DNA of 64,000 nt, from positions 1,922,001 through 1,986,000 of the forward strand of contig NZ_CP031115.1 in NCBI RefSeq assembly GCF_003568865.1. Reading direction: 5' to 3'. The DNA is from Rubrobacter indicoceani (GTDB lineage Bacteria > Actinomycetota > Rubrobacteria > Rubrobacterales > Rubrobacteraceae). Below are positions 1 to 9,495 of this stretch, piece after piece. How positions within the stretch are numbered: the first letter of the stretch is position 1; each line of letters starts with the position of its first letter. The notes below the pieces were generated by a model, which saw only the letters and a list, made by a program, of their open reading frames with translations, had not been told where the DNA came from and did no database searches. The position numbers were made by a program, and so were the translations under genes.

Positions 1-495
1 CTGCCCCGAATTGTACGCCGCCAGCATCGCCCTCTCATCCCCGAAATATCTTCCTTCAAGGTAACTCAGCTGCCAGGTCCCCATCCAGATGTTGATGTAG
101 GGGTCGGTGAACTCGCCGGTGATGCCGGAGTTGTTCTGGATAAAATCGGCGGTTTCGGGGGTGATCTGCATCAGACCCTGCGCGTTCTGACTCGATACGG
201 CCTCCGGATCATAGCGGCTCTCCGTGTAGATGACCGCCGCTACAAGCGTCGGCTCTACCGCGTACGCCTCCGCCGCTTCCACGATGGTGTCCCGGTACTC
301 CAGCGGATAGACCGCCCGCTGTACGCTTTCGGGGGGCTCGGTCACAAGGTTATACAGCCCGTAGACCCCCGCCGCCACAAGCATGAGAATGACCACCAGC
401 GCGAGAAATCCACCGCCGGGGCGTCTGCGGTGATGACGCCCGTAAGTACGGAACTCCCCGCTATCCCTGCTTCTCTTCGTTCCCGTCGCGGCCAA
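1..495 (-). CDS. Membrane-anchored lytic transglycosylase (SLT domain), 3' end cut off by the window
   Basis: The visible 165 codons encode a short Arg-rich cytoplasmic tail, one membrane segment (FLALVVILMLVAAGVYGL) and the start of a soluble lytic transglycosylase domain. The domain shows the catalytic-Glu motif ESRYDP, then the family blocks QGLMQITPET and AYNSGQ. Such enzymes cleave peptidoglycan glycan strands outside the membrane. The start is a TTG at 495 preceded by AGAGGA, so the gene overlaps the end of coaE by 35 bases and is probably translationally coupled to it. The C-terminus lies beyond base 1. The family call is firm; the exact start is less so. Confidence 0.85.
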   Translation of the reverse strand, partial: MAATGTKRSRDSGEFRTYGRHHRRRPGGGFLALVVILMLVAAGVYGLYNLVTEPPESVQRAVYPLEYRDTIVEAAEAYAVEPTLVAAVIYTESRYDPEAVSSQNAQGLMQITPETADFIQNNSGITGEFTDPYINIWMGTWQLSYLEGRYFGDERAMLAAYNSGQ

Positions 496-1105
496 TGTTC
501 CTCTCTTGTCGTACCCTTGTCAGAAGGTCTACGGCTTTTTTTTCGAGATGTTCCAGCGTACCGTCGTTTTCTACCACGATATCGGCCCGCCGCGCCTTCT
601 CTGCGGCGGTGAACTGCCTGGCCTCTATGCCCCGGAGGCTCGAATCGTCAACGCCCCGCGCCGCAGACCACTCCCGGCGGCGGCTCTCCGAAGGCAGCAC
701 CGCAACGGTGTAGTCGAAAGCCTCCTCCCGGCCCGCCTCGAAGAGCAGCGGTATCTCCGCCACGAACACCTCGGACTCCGAGCTTTGGATGCGCCTCCCC
801 GTCTCTTTTCTGACAAGCGGATGGAGTATCGTTTCGAGGTCCCTCAAGGCTTCAGCGTCCCCGAAGACCGCGCCGCCGAGCTTCTTCCGGTCTACGTTTC
901 CAGCCTCATCGGTTACGTCCCCGAACCGCTCCGTTACCCGCCTGAGCGTCTCCGGGTCGCCGGCGTAGAGGTCGTGGACTATCTGATCCGAGGACACCGT
1001 CTCCGCCCCCGCCTCGCCGAGCATCTTTGTAAACGTACTCTTCCCGGACGCAAAAGAGCCGGTGACCGCGATGGTCACCGGCCCTCTCTTCGGGCTCGCG
1101 CTCAT
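461..1105 (-). CDS. coaE: Dephospho-CoA kinase
   Basis: This enzyme phosphorylates the 3'-hydroxyl of dephospho-CoA, the last step of coenzyme A synthesis in the cytoplasm. The 214-residue protein has the P-loop GSFASGKST near residue 16, the family block SSDQIVHDLY near residue 38, HPLVRKE near residue 93 and the lid/substrate region EIPLLFE near residue 116. Length is normal for the family. It lies 19 bases downstream of rpsA, the usual actinobacterial pairing, and overlaps the transglycosylase gene downstream. Confidence 0.95.
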   Translation of the reverse strand: MSASPKRGPVTIAVTGSFASGKSTFTKMLGEAGAETVSSDQIVHDLYAGDPETLRRVTERFGDVTDEAGNVDRKKLGGAVFGDAEALRDLETILHPLVRKETGRRIQSSESEVFVAEIPLLFEAGREEAFDYTVAVLPSESRRREWSAARGVDDSSLRGIEARQFTAAEKARRADIVVENDGTLEHLEKKAVDLLTRVRQERNIGRDGNEEKQG

Positions 1106-1124
1106 GTTCTGCGTGATCCGGTCG

Positions 1125-2420
1125 TTACTCGTTGTTCTCCAGGTCTAGATCCGAGAGCGCATCGAACGCCCCGGTCCTCAGACCGCCGGACTCGCGCGGC
1201 GGCGCGCTGGAGCCGCTGCCCCGGTCTTCTCTTTCGCGGCGCGGCGGACGCTCTCCGCGTGGTGCGCCACCTTCTTCGCGCTCGCGGCGCGGCGGGCGGT
1301 CGTCCCGGTCCTCGCGCTTCGGGCGAAGGCTCAGCGACAGCCTGCGGCGCTTTGCGTCCACGTCGATGATGCGCGCCTCGACCTCGTCGCCGGAGCGGAC
1401 GATCTCGGACGATTCCTCGACGTGGTGGTCGGCAAGCTCCGAGATGTGGATAAGCCCCTCGACCCCTTCCGCGACCTCCACAAACGCCCCGAAGGAAACC
1501 AGCTTCGTGATGCGCCCCGGTATCGTCTCCCCGACGTTGACACGCTCGACGATCTCCTGCCACGGGTCTTTCCGCGTCTGCTTGAGACCGAGCGAGATGC
1601 GCTCCCGGTCACGGTCCACCTCGAGAACCTTGACCTTGACCTCTTCGCCGACCTCGACGACCTCGGAGGGGTGATCCACGTGGTTCCACGAAAGCTCCGA
1701 GATGTGGATGAGACCGTCTATGCCTTCAAGGTCAACAAACGCCCCGAAGTCCACGAGGTTCGAGACGATGCCCTCGACGATGTCGCCCTCTTCGAGCGTC
1801 GTGAGGATCTTCTCGCGCTCTTCCTTGCGCTCCTCTTCGAGCACCGCCCGGCGACTAAGCACGACGTTGTTGCGGCTGCGGTTCAGCTCGATAACCTTGC
1901 ATTCGAGACGGTCGCCGAGAAATGAGTCGAGGTTCCTGACCCGTCGGATGTCCACCAGCGAGGCCGGCAGGAAGCCGCGAAGCCCGATGTCGATGATCAG
2001 ACCCCCCTTGACGACCTCGATAACCGGGCCCTCGACCGTCCGCTGGTCGTTGTACGACTCCTCGATGCGGTTCCAGGCCTTCTCGAAGGCCGCCCGCTTG
2101 GCAGACAGGATAAGCCGACCGTCGGCGTCCTCCTTCTGCATAACGAGGGCTTCGATGTGCTGACCCATCTCGACGACGTCGTGCGGGTCCGCGCCCTTGC
2201 GGATGGAGAGTTCGTTGGAGGGGATCAGACCCTCCGACTTGTAGCCTATGTCGACAAGGACTTCCTCCTTGTCTATCCGGACGACATTGCCCTCGACGAT
2301 ATCCCCGTCCTTGAAATCTATAAGGACGCTCTCGTCTATCGGGACTATCTCCCCGTTCTCCTCACGGAAGAAGTCCGCCATTGACAGTTCGCGGGATACG
2401 TTGCTCTTGGTTTCCGTCAT
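1125..2420 (-). CDS. rpsA: 30S ribosomal protein S1
   Basis: S1 binds mRNA at the 30S platform and helps start translation. The 431-residue protein has four S1 (OB-fold) repeats at roughly residues 36-110, 123-195, 210-280 and 297-365. The last two are the most canonical (GIVSNLVDFGAFVDLEGIDGL; GRITKLVSFGAFVEV). The C-terminal 65 residues are a charged Arg/Glu/Pro/Gly tail. Four repeats and a disordered tail match actinobacterial S1 rather than the six-repeat E. coli form. It lies between polA and coaE on the same strand. Confidence 0.95.
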   Translation of the reverse strand: MTETKSNVSRELSMADFFREENGEIVPIDESVLIDFKDGDIVEGNVVRIDKEEVLVDIGYKSEGLIPSNELSIRKGADPHDVVEMGQHIEALVMQKEDADGRLILSAKRAAFEKAWNRIEESYNDQRTVEGPVIEVVKGGLIIDIGLRGFLPASLVDIRRVRNLDSFLGDRLECKVIELNRSRNNVVLSRRAVLEEERKEEREKILTTLEEGDIVEGIVSNLVDFGAFVDLEGIDGLIHISELSWNHVDHPSEVVEVGEEVKVKVLEVDRDRERISLGLKQTRKDPWQEIVERVNVGETIPGRITKLVSFGAFVEVAEGVEGLIHISELADHHVEESSEIVRSGDEVEARIIDVDAKRRRLSLSLRPKREDRDDRPPRREREEGGAPRGERPPRREREDRGSGSSAPPRESGGLRTGAFDALSDLDLENNE

Positions 2421-2573
2421 GTACCGCTTGCTTTCCTTCCAACACTACGTCGTCGCTTGCTTGCAGGGGGCGATTATACAAACTATCCACCTGTTTGACC
2501 CGTGGTTGAACTCGGGCCGAGACAGACCGTTGCTCGACGCTTTTACGCCGACTACCCTGATTACCACTTTATT

Positions 2574-5108
2574 CTACCGCACTATCGCCAGCGGCTCACC
2601 CCGCCCCCACCGCTCCCCGACCTTTGCCTCTACTTCGAGCGGGGGGTGCAGGTCGTAGGCCGCGACCATCCTCTCTGCGGCAAGGCTTGCGACTTCTTCT
2701 ACCTGACCGTCGGCGACATCAAAGACAAGCTCGTCGTGAACCTGCATCAGCATATCCGCGCCGAGCCTCTTCATTCTGGGGGCAAGGTCCACCATGGCGA
2801 CCTTCATGATGTCCGCCGCCGTTCCCTGGACCCGGGCGTTGAACGCGAACCGCTCCCCGAGCTTCTGCACGTTTTTTTTGCGGTCAACGAGTTCCGGTAC
2901 GTATCGCCGGCGCCCGAACAGCGTCGTGACGTACGGGACTCCGGCCTCGGACTCGGCGCGTTCGCGTGCTTCGGAGAAGGTCTTCTGCATAAACGCCGTA
3001 ACCTTCGGGTAGCTCTCGAAGTAGCGTTTGATGTACTCGTCGGCCTCCGCCGGGTTGACGAGGTTCAGGCCGAGCCGCGTTGCGAGCCCGAAGCCGGATA
3101 TCCCGTACAGAACCCCGAAGTTGACCATCTTCGCCCGCCTTCGAAGCTCGGGTGTTACGCTCTCGGGTCGCACGTCGAAGACCTCCGAGGCGGTGCGGGT
3201 GTGGATATCCTCACCGTTTGTGAACGCCTCGACAAGGGCCTCCTCGCCCGTCATGTGGGCGAGTATCCGCAGTTCTATCTGCGAGTAATCCACGACCACG
3301 AGCTTTCGTCCGGCCGACGAGGTGAAGGCGTCGCGGATCCTCTGCCCCGTCTCCGTTCTGACGGGTATGTTCTGCAGGTTCGGGGCTTCGCTCGATACGC
3401 GTCCGGTGGTGGTGATCGCCTGGTTGAGCGTCGTGTGGATGCGCCCGTCGTCCCGGATGAGCTTCCCGAGTCCTTCCACGTAGGTTCCCTTGAGCTTTGC
3501 AAGCTCGCGCCACTCGACGATGAGGTGTGCGATAGCGTGGCCCTGAAGTTCCAGCTGGTTCAAGACCTTTGCGTCGGTTGAGTAGCCGGTCTTTGTTTTC
3601 CGGATCGGGGGTATCCCCATCTCCTCGAAGAGTATCTCACCGAGCTGCTTGGGCGAGCCGATGTTGAACTCACGATCCGCCTCTTTGTAGATGGCCGCTT
3701 CGAGCGTGGCGAGTCGGCCCTCTATCTCGTCTCCGACCTCATCGAGCGTCGCGGCGTCTACGGACATCCCGAGGTCTTCCATGTCGGAGAGTACGTCGGC
3801 CAGCGGAAGCTCGACGTTGAAGTAGAGCCGCGCGAGACCCAGCTCCTCCAGTTCTTCCCGGAGCCTCGGGCTAAGAGCCTGCACGACCGCCGCCCGCCGA
3901 GCCGCCGCGACGACCGCTTCGTCGTCGTGCTCGACCTCGACCCCGGCGAGGCCCCGGTCTGCGGCCATCGCCTCCACATCGTAGCTTCCGAGGCCGGGCC
4001 TTATAAGGTACGCCGCCAGATACGTATCGAAGTTCGCGTCCCGGACGCGGGTCTTTTTGGCGTCGTGAACGTAGAGCGGCCTCTCCGGGAGGTCCCCCAC
4101 GAGCCGCACGTCGTCCTCCGACTCCGCGACGCACCACCGCCCGTCCCCGACCGGCGCGACGGAAACCGCCTCGAAGCTCAGGTCCACGGGCTCTTCGGAG
4201 ACCCGGACTTTCAGGCGTTCGGGCGGGGCGAGCCGCTCGCCGCCGACCGTCGGCAGCTCCGAGAGCCTCTGGCCGAGGCTCTTGAACTCGTAGCGGCGTA
4301 TGACCTCGTCCACCTCGGGCGAGACGCCCTCGAACTTGAGCCTCTCCGCGTCGAACTCGACGGGTACGTCGTAGCGCATGGTCGCGAGTTCTTTGGAGAG
4401 AAACGCGCTCTCGCGGTTCTCTTCGAGCTTCGTGCGCGTGCCTTGCGCCTTGATGGCGTCGAGGTTTTCGTAGATCGCCTCCACCGTCACGTACTCCTGA
4501 AGAAGCTTCGACGCGCCCTTCGGACCGATTCCCTTGACGCCGGGGATATTGTCCGAGGAGTCGCCGACGAGGCCCTTGTAGTCCGGTATCTGCTCGGGCG
4601 TAACGCCGTATTCCTCGACGACCGTCTCGCGGGTGTACTCCTTGAGTTCGGAGACGCCGCGCGTCGTGCGGGCGACCTTCACCGGACCGCCGACAAGCTG
4701 CATGGCGTCCTGATCCCCGGTAACTATCAGGAGCTCCACACCGTCCGGCACCTTTTTCGAGAGCGTGGCGATGGCGTCATCGGCCTCGAAGCCCTCGGCC
4801 CGGACGGCGTGGATGTTCATGGCCAAGAGGATCTCATCAAGGTGGTCGAGCTGCATCCGAAGCTCCTCCGGCATCGCTGACCGGTTCGCCTTGTACTCCG
4901 GAAATATCTCGGTCCGGTACTTCGGCATCCCGCCGTCCCACACGACCCCGATGCCGACCGGCTCCTCCGAATCGAGCAGCTTCAGGACCATGGACGTGAA
5001 CCCGTAAAGCGCGTTCGTCGGCAGACCGCCACTTGTCGATATGGTCTGCGGCAGCGCGTAGAACGCCCGGTAGAGCAGTGAGAAACCGTCGATGAGATAG
5101 ATACGCAT
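2574..5108 (-). CDS. polA: DNA polymerase I (5' nuclease plus polymerase; proofreading domain degenerate)
   Basis: The enzyme fills gaps and removes primers in replication and repair. Residues 1-290 form the 5' flap endonuclease with FEADDAIATL, VTGDQDAMQLV and the helix-hairpin-helix GVKGIGPKGASKLL. The C-terminal polymerase has motif A (VVDYSQIELRILAHMTGE), motif B (RRRAKMVNFGVLYGISGFG) and motif C (MQVHDELVF). The middle 3'-5' exonuclease-like region (about residues 300-450) keeps the fold pattern but lacks the DxE metal-binding motif, so proofreading is predicted absent, as in Thermus Pol I. Length (844 aa) is close to Taq polymerase. A run of about 150 bases separates it from rpsA. Confidence 0.95.
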   Translation of the reverse strand: MRIYLIDGFSLLYRAFYALPQTISTSGGLPTNALYGFTSMVLKLLDSEEPVGIGVVWDGGMPKYRTEIFPEYKANRSAMPEELRMQLDHLDEILLAMNIHAVRAEGFEADDAIATLSKKVPDGVELLIVTGDQDAMQLVGGPVKVARTTRGVSELKEYTRETVVEEYGVTPEQIPDYKGLVGDSSDNIPGVKGIGPKGASKLLQEYVTVEAIYENLDAIKAQGTRTKLEENRESAFLSKELATMRYDVPVEFDAERLKFEGVSPEVDEVIRRYEFKSLGQRLSELPTVGGERLAPPERLKVRVSEEPVDLSFEAVSVAPVGDGRWCVAESEDDVRLVGDLPERPLYVHDAKKTRVRDANFDTYLAAYLIRPGLGSYDVEAMAADRGLAGVEVEHDDEAVVAAARRAAVVQALSPRLREELEELGLARLYFNVELPLADVLSDMEDLGMSVDAATLDEVGDEIEGRLATLEAAIYKEADREFNIGSPKQLGEILFEEMGIPPIRKTKTGYSTDAKVLNQLELQGHAIAHLIVEWRELAKLKGTYVEGLGKLIRDDGRIHTTLNQAITTTGRVSSEAPNLQNIPVRTETGQRIRDAFTSSAGRKLVVVDYSQIELRILAHMTGEEALVEAFTNGEDIHTRTASEVFDVRPESVTPELRRRAKMVNFGVLYGISGFGLATRLGLNLVNPAEADEYIKRYFESYPKVTAFMQKTFSEARERAESEAGVPYVTTLFGRRRYVPELVDRKKNVQKLGERFAFNARVQGTAADIMKVAMVDLAPRMKRLGADMLMQVHDELVFDVADGQVEEVASLAAERMVAAYDLHPPLEVEAKVGERWGRGEPLAIVR

Positions 5109-5183
5109 AGGGTGTGATTATACCGGAGCCACTCGATATCACCCCCGTAAGTCGGCGAAACCCTCCCGAGGTCCTACGACTTT

Positions 5184-5563
5184 TCATTCTTTGACAAGCG
5201 TCGGCTCGAAACGGACGGTGGTATTTCTCATGAGGCGATGAAACGCAGGGATTGTCCTTCCGTGGATCACGGGATGCTTCCCGGCGATGTCCCAACTGGC
5301 GTAGCGTGAATCTTCTTTCTGAAGCCGACGGACGCGAACGCGTACCGGGATCCCGCAGGCTTGCCGCGCAGCGTCGAAGGTGCCACCTCGACCCCGGGGT
5401 TGTTCCGAATGCGCTTCGTTTTACCGGCCGTGCTCCACGTCCTGAAGAAAGCCCGGTCGCCCTCTACGGCGAGGTTCACGGGGGTCCCATCTCGCCGAAA
5501 AGTCGTCAGCAGGACCGTCGTCTCTTCGGCCAGTTGACCTGAGACGCTTTCCGTATCAGCCAC
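5184..5563 (-). pseudogene. PPOX-class (F420/FMN-binding split-barrel) oxidoreductase, single-base frameshift
   Basis: From GTG 5563 the reading frame encodes a typical small PPOX split-barrel protein (EETTVLLTTFRRDGTPVN, AFFRTWSTAGKTKRI, NNPGVEVAPS, RGKPAG). Near position 5357, just after the codons for GKPA, the family-like sequence moves to another frame, where it runs GIPVRVRVRRLQKED, then KHPVIHGR and RLMRNTTVRFEPTLVKE, and stops at 5184. Adding one base restores a 126-residue protein of normal family length. The uninterrupted frame instead continues with unrelated residues and stops near 5267. Either the gene is freshly inactivated or one base is missing from the assembly. It lies alone between polA and the tRNA. 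Confidence 0.75.
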
Positions 5564-5689
5564 GATGTTTCTTCTCGGGAGGTGTGTCGTATCACCACCG
5601 AGACGATACTTTCTCTGACCACGACCCGCCGCAGTCCGGGCTACAAACAAATCGAGCAGGTCTCTTCAAGAGGCGGGTTTTCGTTGCAG

Positions 5690-5763
5690 TAGGGGCGGTG
5701 GGACTCGAACCCACACTGTACGGATTTTAAGTCCGCTGCCTCTGCCGATTGGGCTACGCCCCC
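5690..5763 (-). tRNA. tRNA with UAA anticodon (Leu-type) but short variable loop
   Basis: The minus strand folds into a full cloverleaf: 7-bp acceptor stem (terminal G-U pair), 3-bp D stem with a Leu-like D loop (CAATCGGCAGA), 5-bp anticodon stem with loop CTTAAAA (anticodon TAA at 5729-5727), a variable loop of only five bases (ACAGT), 5-bp T stem with TTCGAGT, and discriminator A. CCA is not encoded. Codon UUA is leucine, but normal tRNA-Leu is class II with a long variable arm. The total is 74 nt. The cloverleaf is certain; the amino acid identity is inferred from the anticodon. Confidence 0.85.
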
Positions 5764-5807
5764 GGGCGTGCTCTGTGGTGCTGGTTTCGGAGTATATCAG
5801 GGGGGTT

Positions 5808-6254
5808 TCAGGCTCCGGAGGCGGGTTCCCTCCGGGTGCAGCAGCCGCTTCCGGGGTACGGCTCTTCGATGCGGGAGAGGGTCCATTCCGCGACGGCGTT
5901 CGGTATCTCGCCCGAGAGGTGCAGCGCGGTGAAGGCGTGCAGGCACTTGATGTAGCCGCCCTCCCGGACGCCCGCGACCCGCACGCCGTAGCGTTCGCGG
6001 TGCTCGGCGTGTATTCGCTCCACTTCCTTCTCTCCGACGAGTTCTTGGACGGCCTTCACCCCGCCTCCCGCCTCGACGCCGGCTATGGCGGAGTTAAGGG
6101 CCGGGCAGGTCAGCCAGAAGGTCGTCGGGAGCTTTCGGGAGGGCTCGTTCCGTATGGCGGAGGGCTTGCCGAACGGGCAGCGGGCGGCGACGGTGAAGGG
6201 TTTCGGTTCGCGCCCGAGCTGTGCGGTTACAGTTTCGTAGTCGTGGTCCGTCAT
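5808..6254 (-). CDS. DUF501 family protein
   Basis: A 148-residue soluble protein with the conserved DUF501 pattern: QLGREPKPFTVAARCPFGKP near the N-terminus, PTTFWLTCP in the middle and a C-terminal VREGGYIKCLHAF block, with conserved Cys residues. The function is unknown. In actinobacteria it normally lies between ftsB/divIC and an exopolyphosphatase-like gene downstream of enolase. Here the ftsB end is preserved (four-base overlap) but no ppx gene follows; the tRNA does. It is probably the last gene of the eno-pyk-ftsB operon. Confidence 0.85.
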   Translation of the reverse strand: MTDHDYETVTAQLGREPKPFTVAARCPFGKPSAIRNEPSRKLPTTFWLTCPALNSAIAGVEAGGGVKAVQELVGEKEVERIHAEHRERYGVRVAGVREGGYIKCLHAFTALHLSGEIPNAVAEWTLSRIEEPYPGSGCCTRREPASGA

Positions 6255-6511
6255 TCGGATGCGGCCTCGTCCGGGAGCATGTACACCTTCTCGCCCGGCG
6301 CGACCATGCCGTAGCGTTCGCGGGCGGCTCGCTCTATCCCCGCCGGGGTCTGGAGTTCCCTGACCTCGGCCTCGCGGGCGGCGACGTCGGCCTCTAGCCC
6401 GGCGAGCCGGGCCTCCACCTCCGGCATCTCGGCCCGGCTCTTGAGAGTGTCTTTTAGCGGGGCGATGTAAGAAGCGAGAAGCAGGCCGATAAACGCCGCG
6501 TAAGCGACCAC
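6251..6511 (-). CDS. Septum formation initiator, FtsB/DivIC type
   Basis: A short bitopic membrane protein of the divisome: an N-terminal membrane helix (VVAYAAFIGLLLASYIA), a coiled coil (residues 24-55, EVEARLAGLEADVAAREAEV) and the family C-terminal box ERAARERYGMVAPGEKVY. FtsB/DivIC pairs with FtsL and FtsQ at the septum. The start used is GTG 6511. An upstream CTG after the pyk stop would add a basic stretch (TPRRRIRPVL) that would suit the cytoplasmic side, so the true N-terminus may be about 10 residues longer. It overlaps DUF501 by four bases. Confidence 0.85.
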   Translation of the reverse strand: MVAYAAFIGLLLASYIAPLKDTLKSRAEMPEVEARLAGLEADVAAREAEVRELQTPAGIERAARERYGMVAPGEKVYMLPDEAASE

Positions 6512-6547
6512 CAGAACCGGCCTGATCCTCCTCCGGGGCGTCAGGGG

Positions 6548-7975
6548 CTACCTCTCCTCGTCGCCCAGGGTGTGAACCTGAAGCAGGTTCGTCGAGCCGG
6601 GCATCGAACCCGCCACCCCGCCGGTGAAGACTATCCGGTCACCCTCCTTTAACTCTCCGGCCTCCTCGGCCGCTTCGAGCGAAGCCCGGAAACGCTCCTC
6701 TATGGTTCCGGCCTGATCCCCGATAATGGACGTTACGCCCCAGATAAGGGCCATCCTGCGGGCCGTCGCCACTATCGGGCTTACCGCAAGGATCTTGTTC
6801 GGCGGCCTGAACCGCGACACCCTTATGGTCGAGCGCCCGGTCTGCGTCGAGGTGAGTATGGCCTCGCAGTCAAGGACTTCGGCAAGCTCGCACGCCGCGT
6901 GGGTAACGGCGTCGTAGCGGTCCCCCCGGCCCCACATGGTGCTCGACATGATGTCCCGACCGTAGTTGATGGCGGCCTCCGAGGTGCGGCAGATCCTCTC
7001 CATCTCCTGCACGGCGTACATCGGATACCGCCCGACCGCCGTCTCGCCCGAGAGCATCACCGCGTCGGTCCGGTCGAAGATAGCGTTTGCAACGTCCGAG
7101 ACCTCGGCCCGCGTCGGACGGGGGTTTCTTATCATCGAATCAAGCATCTGCGTCGCCACGATAACGGGCTTGCCGCGCCGCCGGCAACGCGCGATGATTC
7201 TTTTCTGCTCGACCGGGACCCGCTCCGCCGAAAGCTCTACCGCCAGGTCGCCGCGAGCGACCATGATGCCGTCGGACTCAGCGATGATCTCGTCTATGTT
7301 GTCTATCGCTTCGTGCTTCTCTATCTTGGATATCACCGGAGCGTCCCCGCCGAACTCGCGGATGCGCTCCTTGACCTCCCGGACCTCGTCCCCCGTCCTG
7401 ATAAACGAAACCGCCACCCAGTCCGGGTGGAGCTCCTTCATCGAGAACTCCAGGTCTTCGATGTCCTTCGGCGTCAGGCCCGTGATCGAAAGCTTCGTGT
7501 CCGGGAAGTTCAACCCCTTGTGCGATGAGACCGGCCCGCCCTCCAGTACCTTGCAGACCACGTCGCCGCCTTTTATGGCCTCGACCCGCAACCCCAGAAG
7601 CCCGTCGTCTATAAGCAGCCGCTCCCCGACCTTCACGTCCTCCGCAAGCGCGTCGTACGAAGTCGAAAGCCGACTCGCGTCCCCGACAAAGTCCCCCGGC
7701 GCAAGCACCACCCGGTTCCCCTCGACAAGCTCCGTCCCGCCCGCTACGGGTCCGGTCCTTATCTTCGGTCCCTGCACGTCTTGAAGTACCGCTACATTGC
7801 GACCGGCCTTTCGGGCGGCTTCGCGAACGAGGTTTGCGTTGTACAGGTGCATGTCGTGGCTTCCGTGCGAGAAGTTCAGGCGCGTAACGTCCACGCCCGA
7901 CCCGATAAGCTGGTCTATCGTCTCTTCGGAGCTTGTGGCGGGGCCTAAGGTCGCGATGATCTTGGTCCGGCGCAT
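6548..7975 (-). CDS. pyk: Pyruvate kinase
   Basis: This enzyme converts phosphoenolpyruvate and ADP to pyruvate and ATP, the last step of glycolysis. The 475-residue protein starts with the family motif TKIIATLGPAT and has FSHGSHDMH, the K/E active-site stretch VISKIEKHEAI, the metal and substrate loop IMVARGDLAVEL, the signature ATQMLDSM and VMLSGETAVGRYP. The C-terminal regulatory domain is of normal size. It follows eno by three bases, so substrate and product enzymes are made together. Confidence 0.97.
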   Translation of the reverse strand: MRRTKIIATLGPATSSEETIDQLIGSGVDVTRLNFSHGSHDMHLYNANLVREAARKAGRNVAVLQDVQGPKIRTGPVAGGTELVEGNRVVLAPGDFVGDASRLSTSYDALAEDVKVGERLLIDDGLLGLRVEAIKGGDVVCKVLEGGPVSSHKGLNFPDTKLSITGLTPKDIEDLEFSMKELHPDWVAVSFIRTGDEVREVKERIREFGGDAPVISKIEKHEAIDNIDEIIAESDGIMVARGDLAVELSAERVPVEQKRIIARCRRRGKPVIVATQMLDSMIRNPRPTRAEVSDVANAIFDRTDAVMLSGETAVGRYPMYAVQEMERICRTSEAAINYGRDIMSSTMWGRGDRYDAVTHAACELAEVLDCEAILTSTQTGRSTIRVSRFRPPNKILAVSPIVATARRMALIWGVTSIIGDQAGTIEERFRASLEAAEEAGELKEGDRIVFTGGVAGSMPGSTNLLQVHTLGDEER

Positions 7976-7978
7976 CGG

Positions 7979-9292
<1,314 letters not shown>

Positions 9293-9442
9293 TTACGTCT
9301 CTTGCTGCTTACCCAGTTTACCCGCATCATGATACGTCCCGGAGATCGGATGTGTTCCGCCCGGCATGGGTGCCGCAGGACAACTGCTTTTTAACACGCA
9401 ACCCCGAACCTCTATACGGCTGGATGCTCCGGGCCCCGAACA

Positions 9443-9470
9443 GAAAAAGACCCCGCAAAAAAGCGGGGCC
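9443..9470 (-). terminator. Rho-independent terminator of the PpiC lipoprotein gene
   Basis: On the minus strand, 26 bases after the stop at 9496, GGCCCCGC and GCGGGGTC pair around a T6 loop and are followed by TTTTTC. This is a classic intrinsic terminator and separates the peptidyl-prolyl isomerase gene from eno. Confidence 0.85.
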
Positions 9471-9495
9471 TCACGGTGATGCGCGCGGCGGTTCA

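Noticed and set aside
2502-3581. 359-codon plus-strand frame over polA
   Set aside because: It is a shadow of the polA frame; polA motifs A, B and C run through the same bases.
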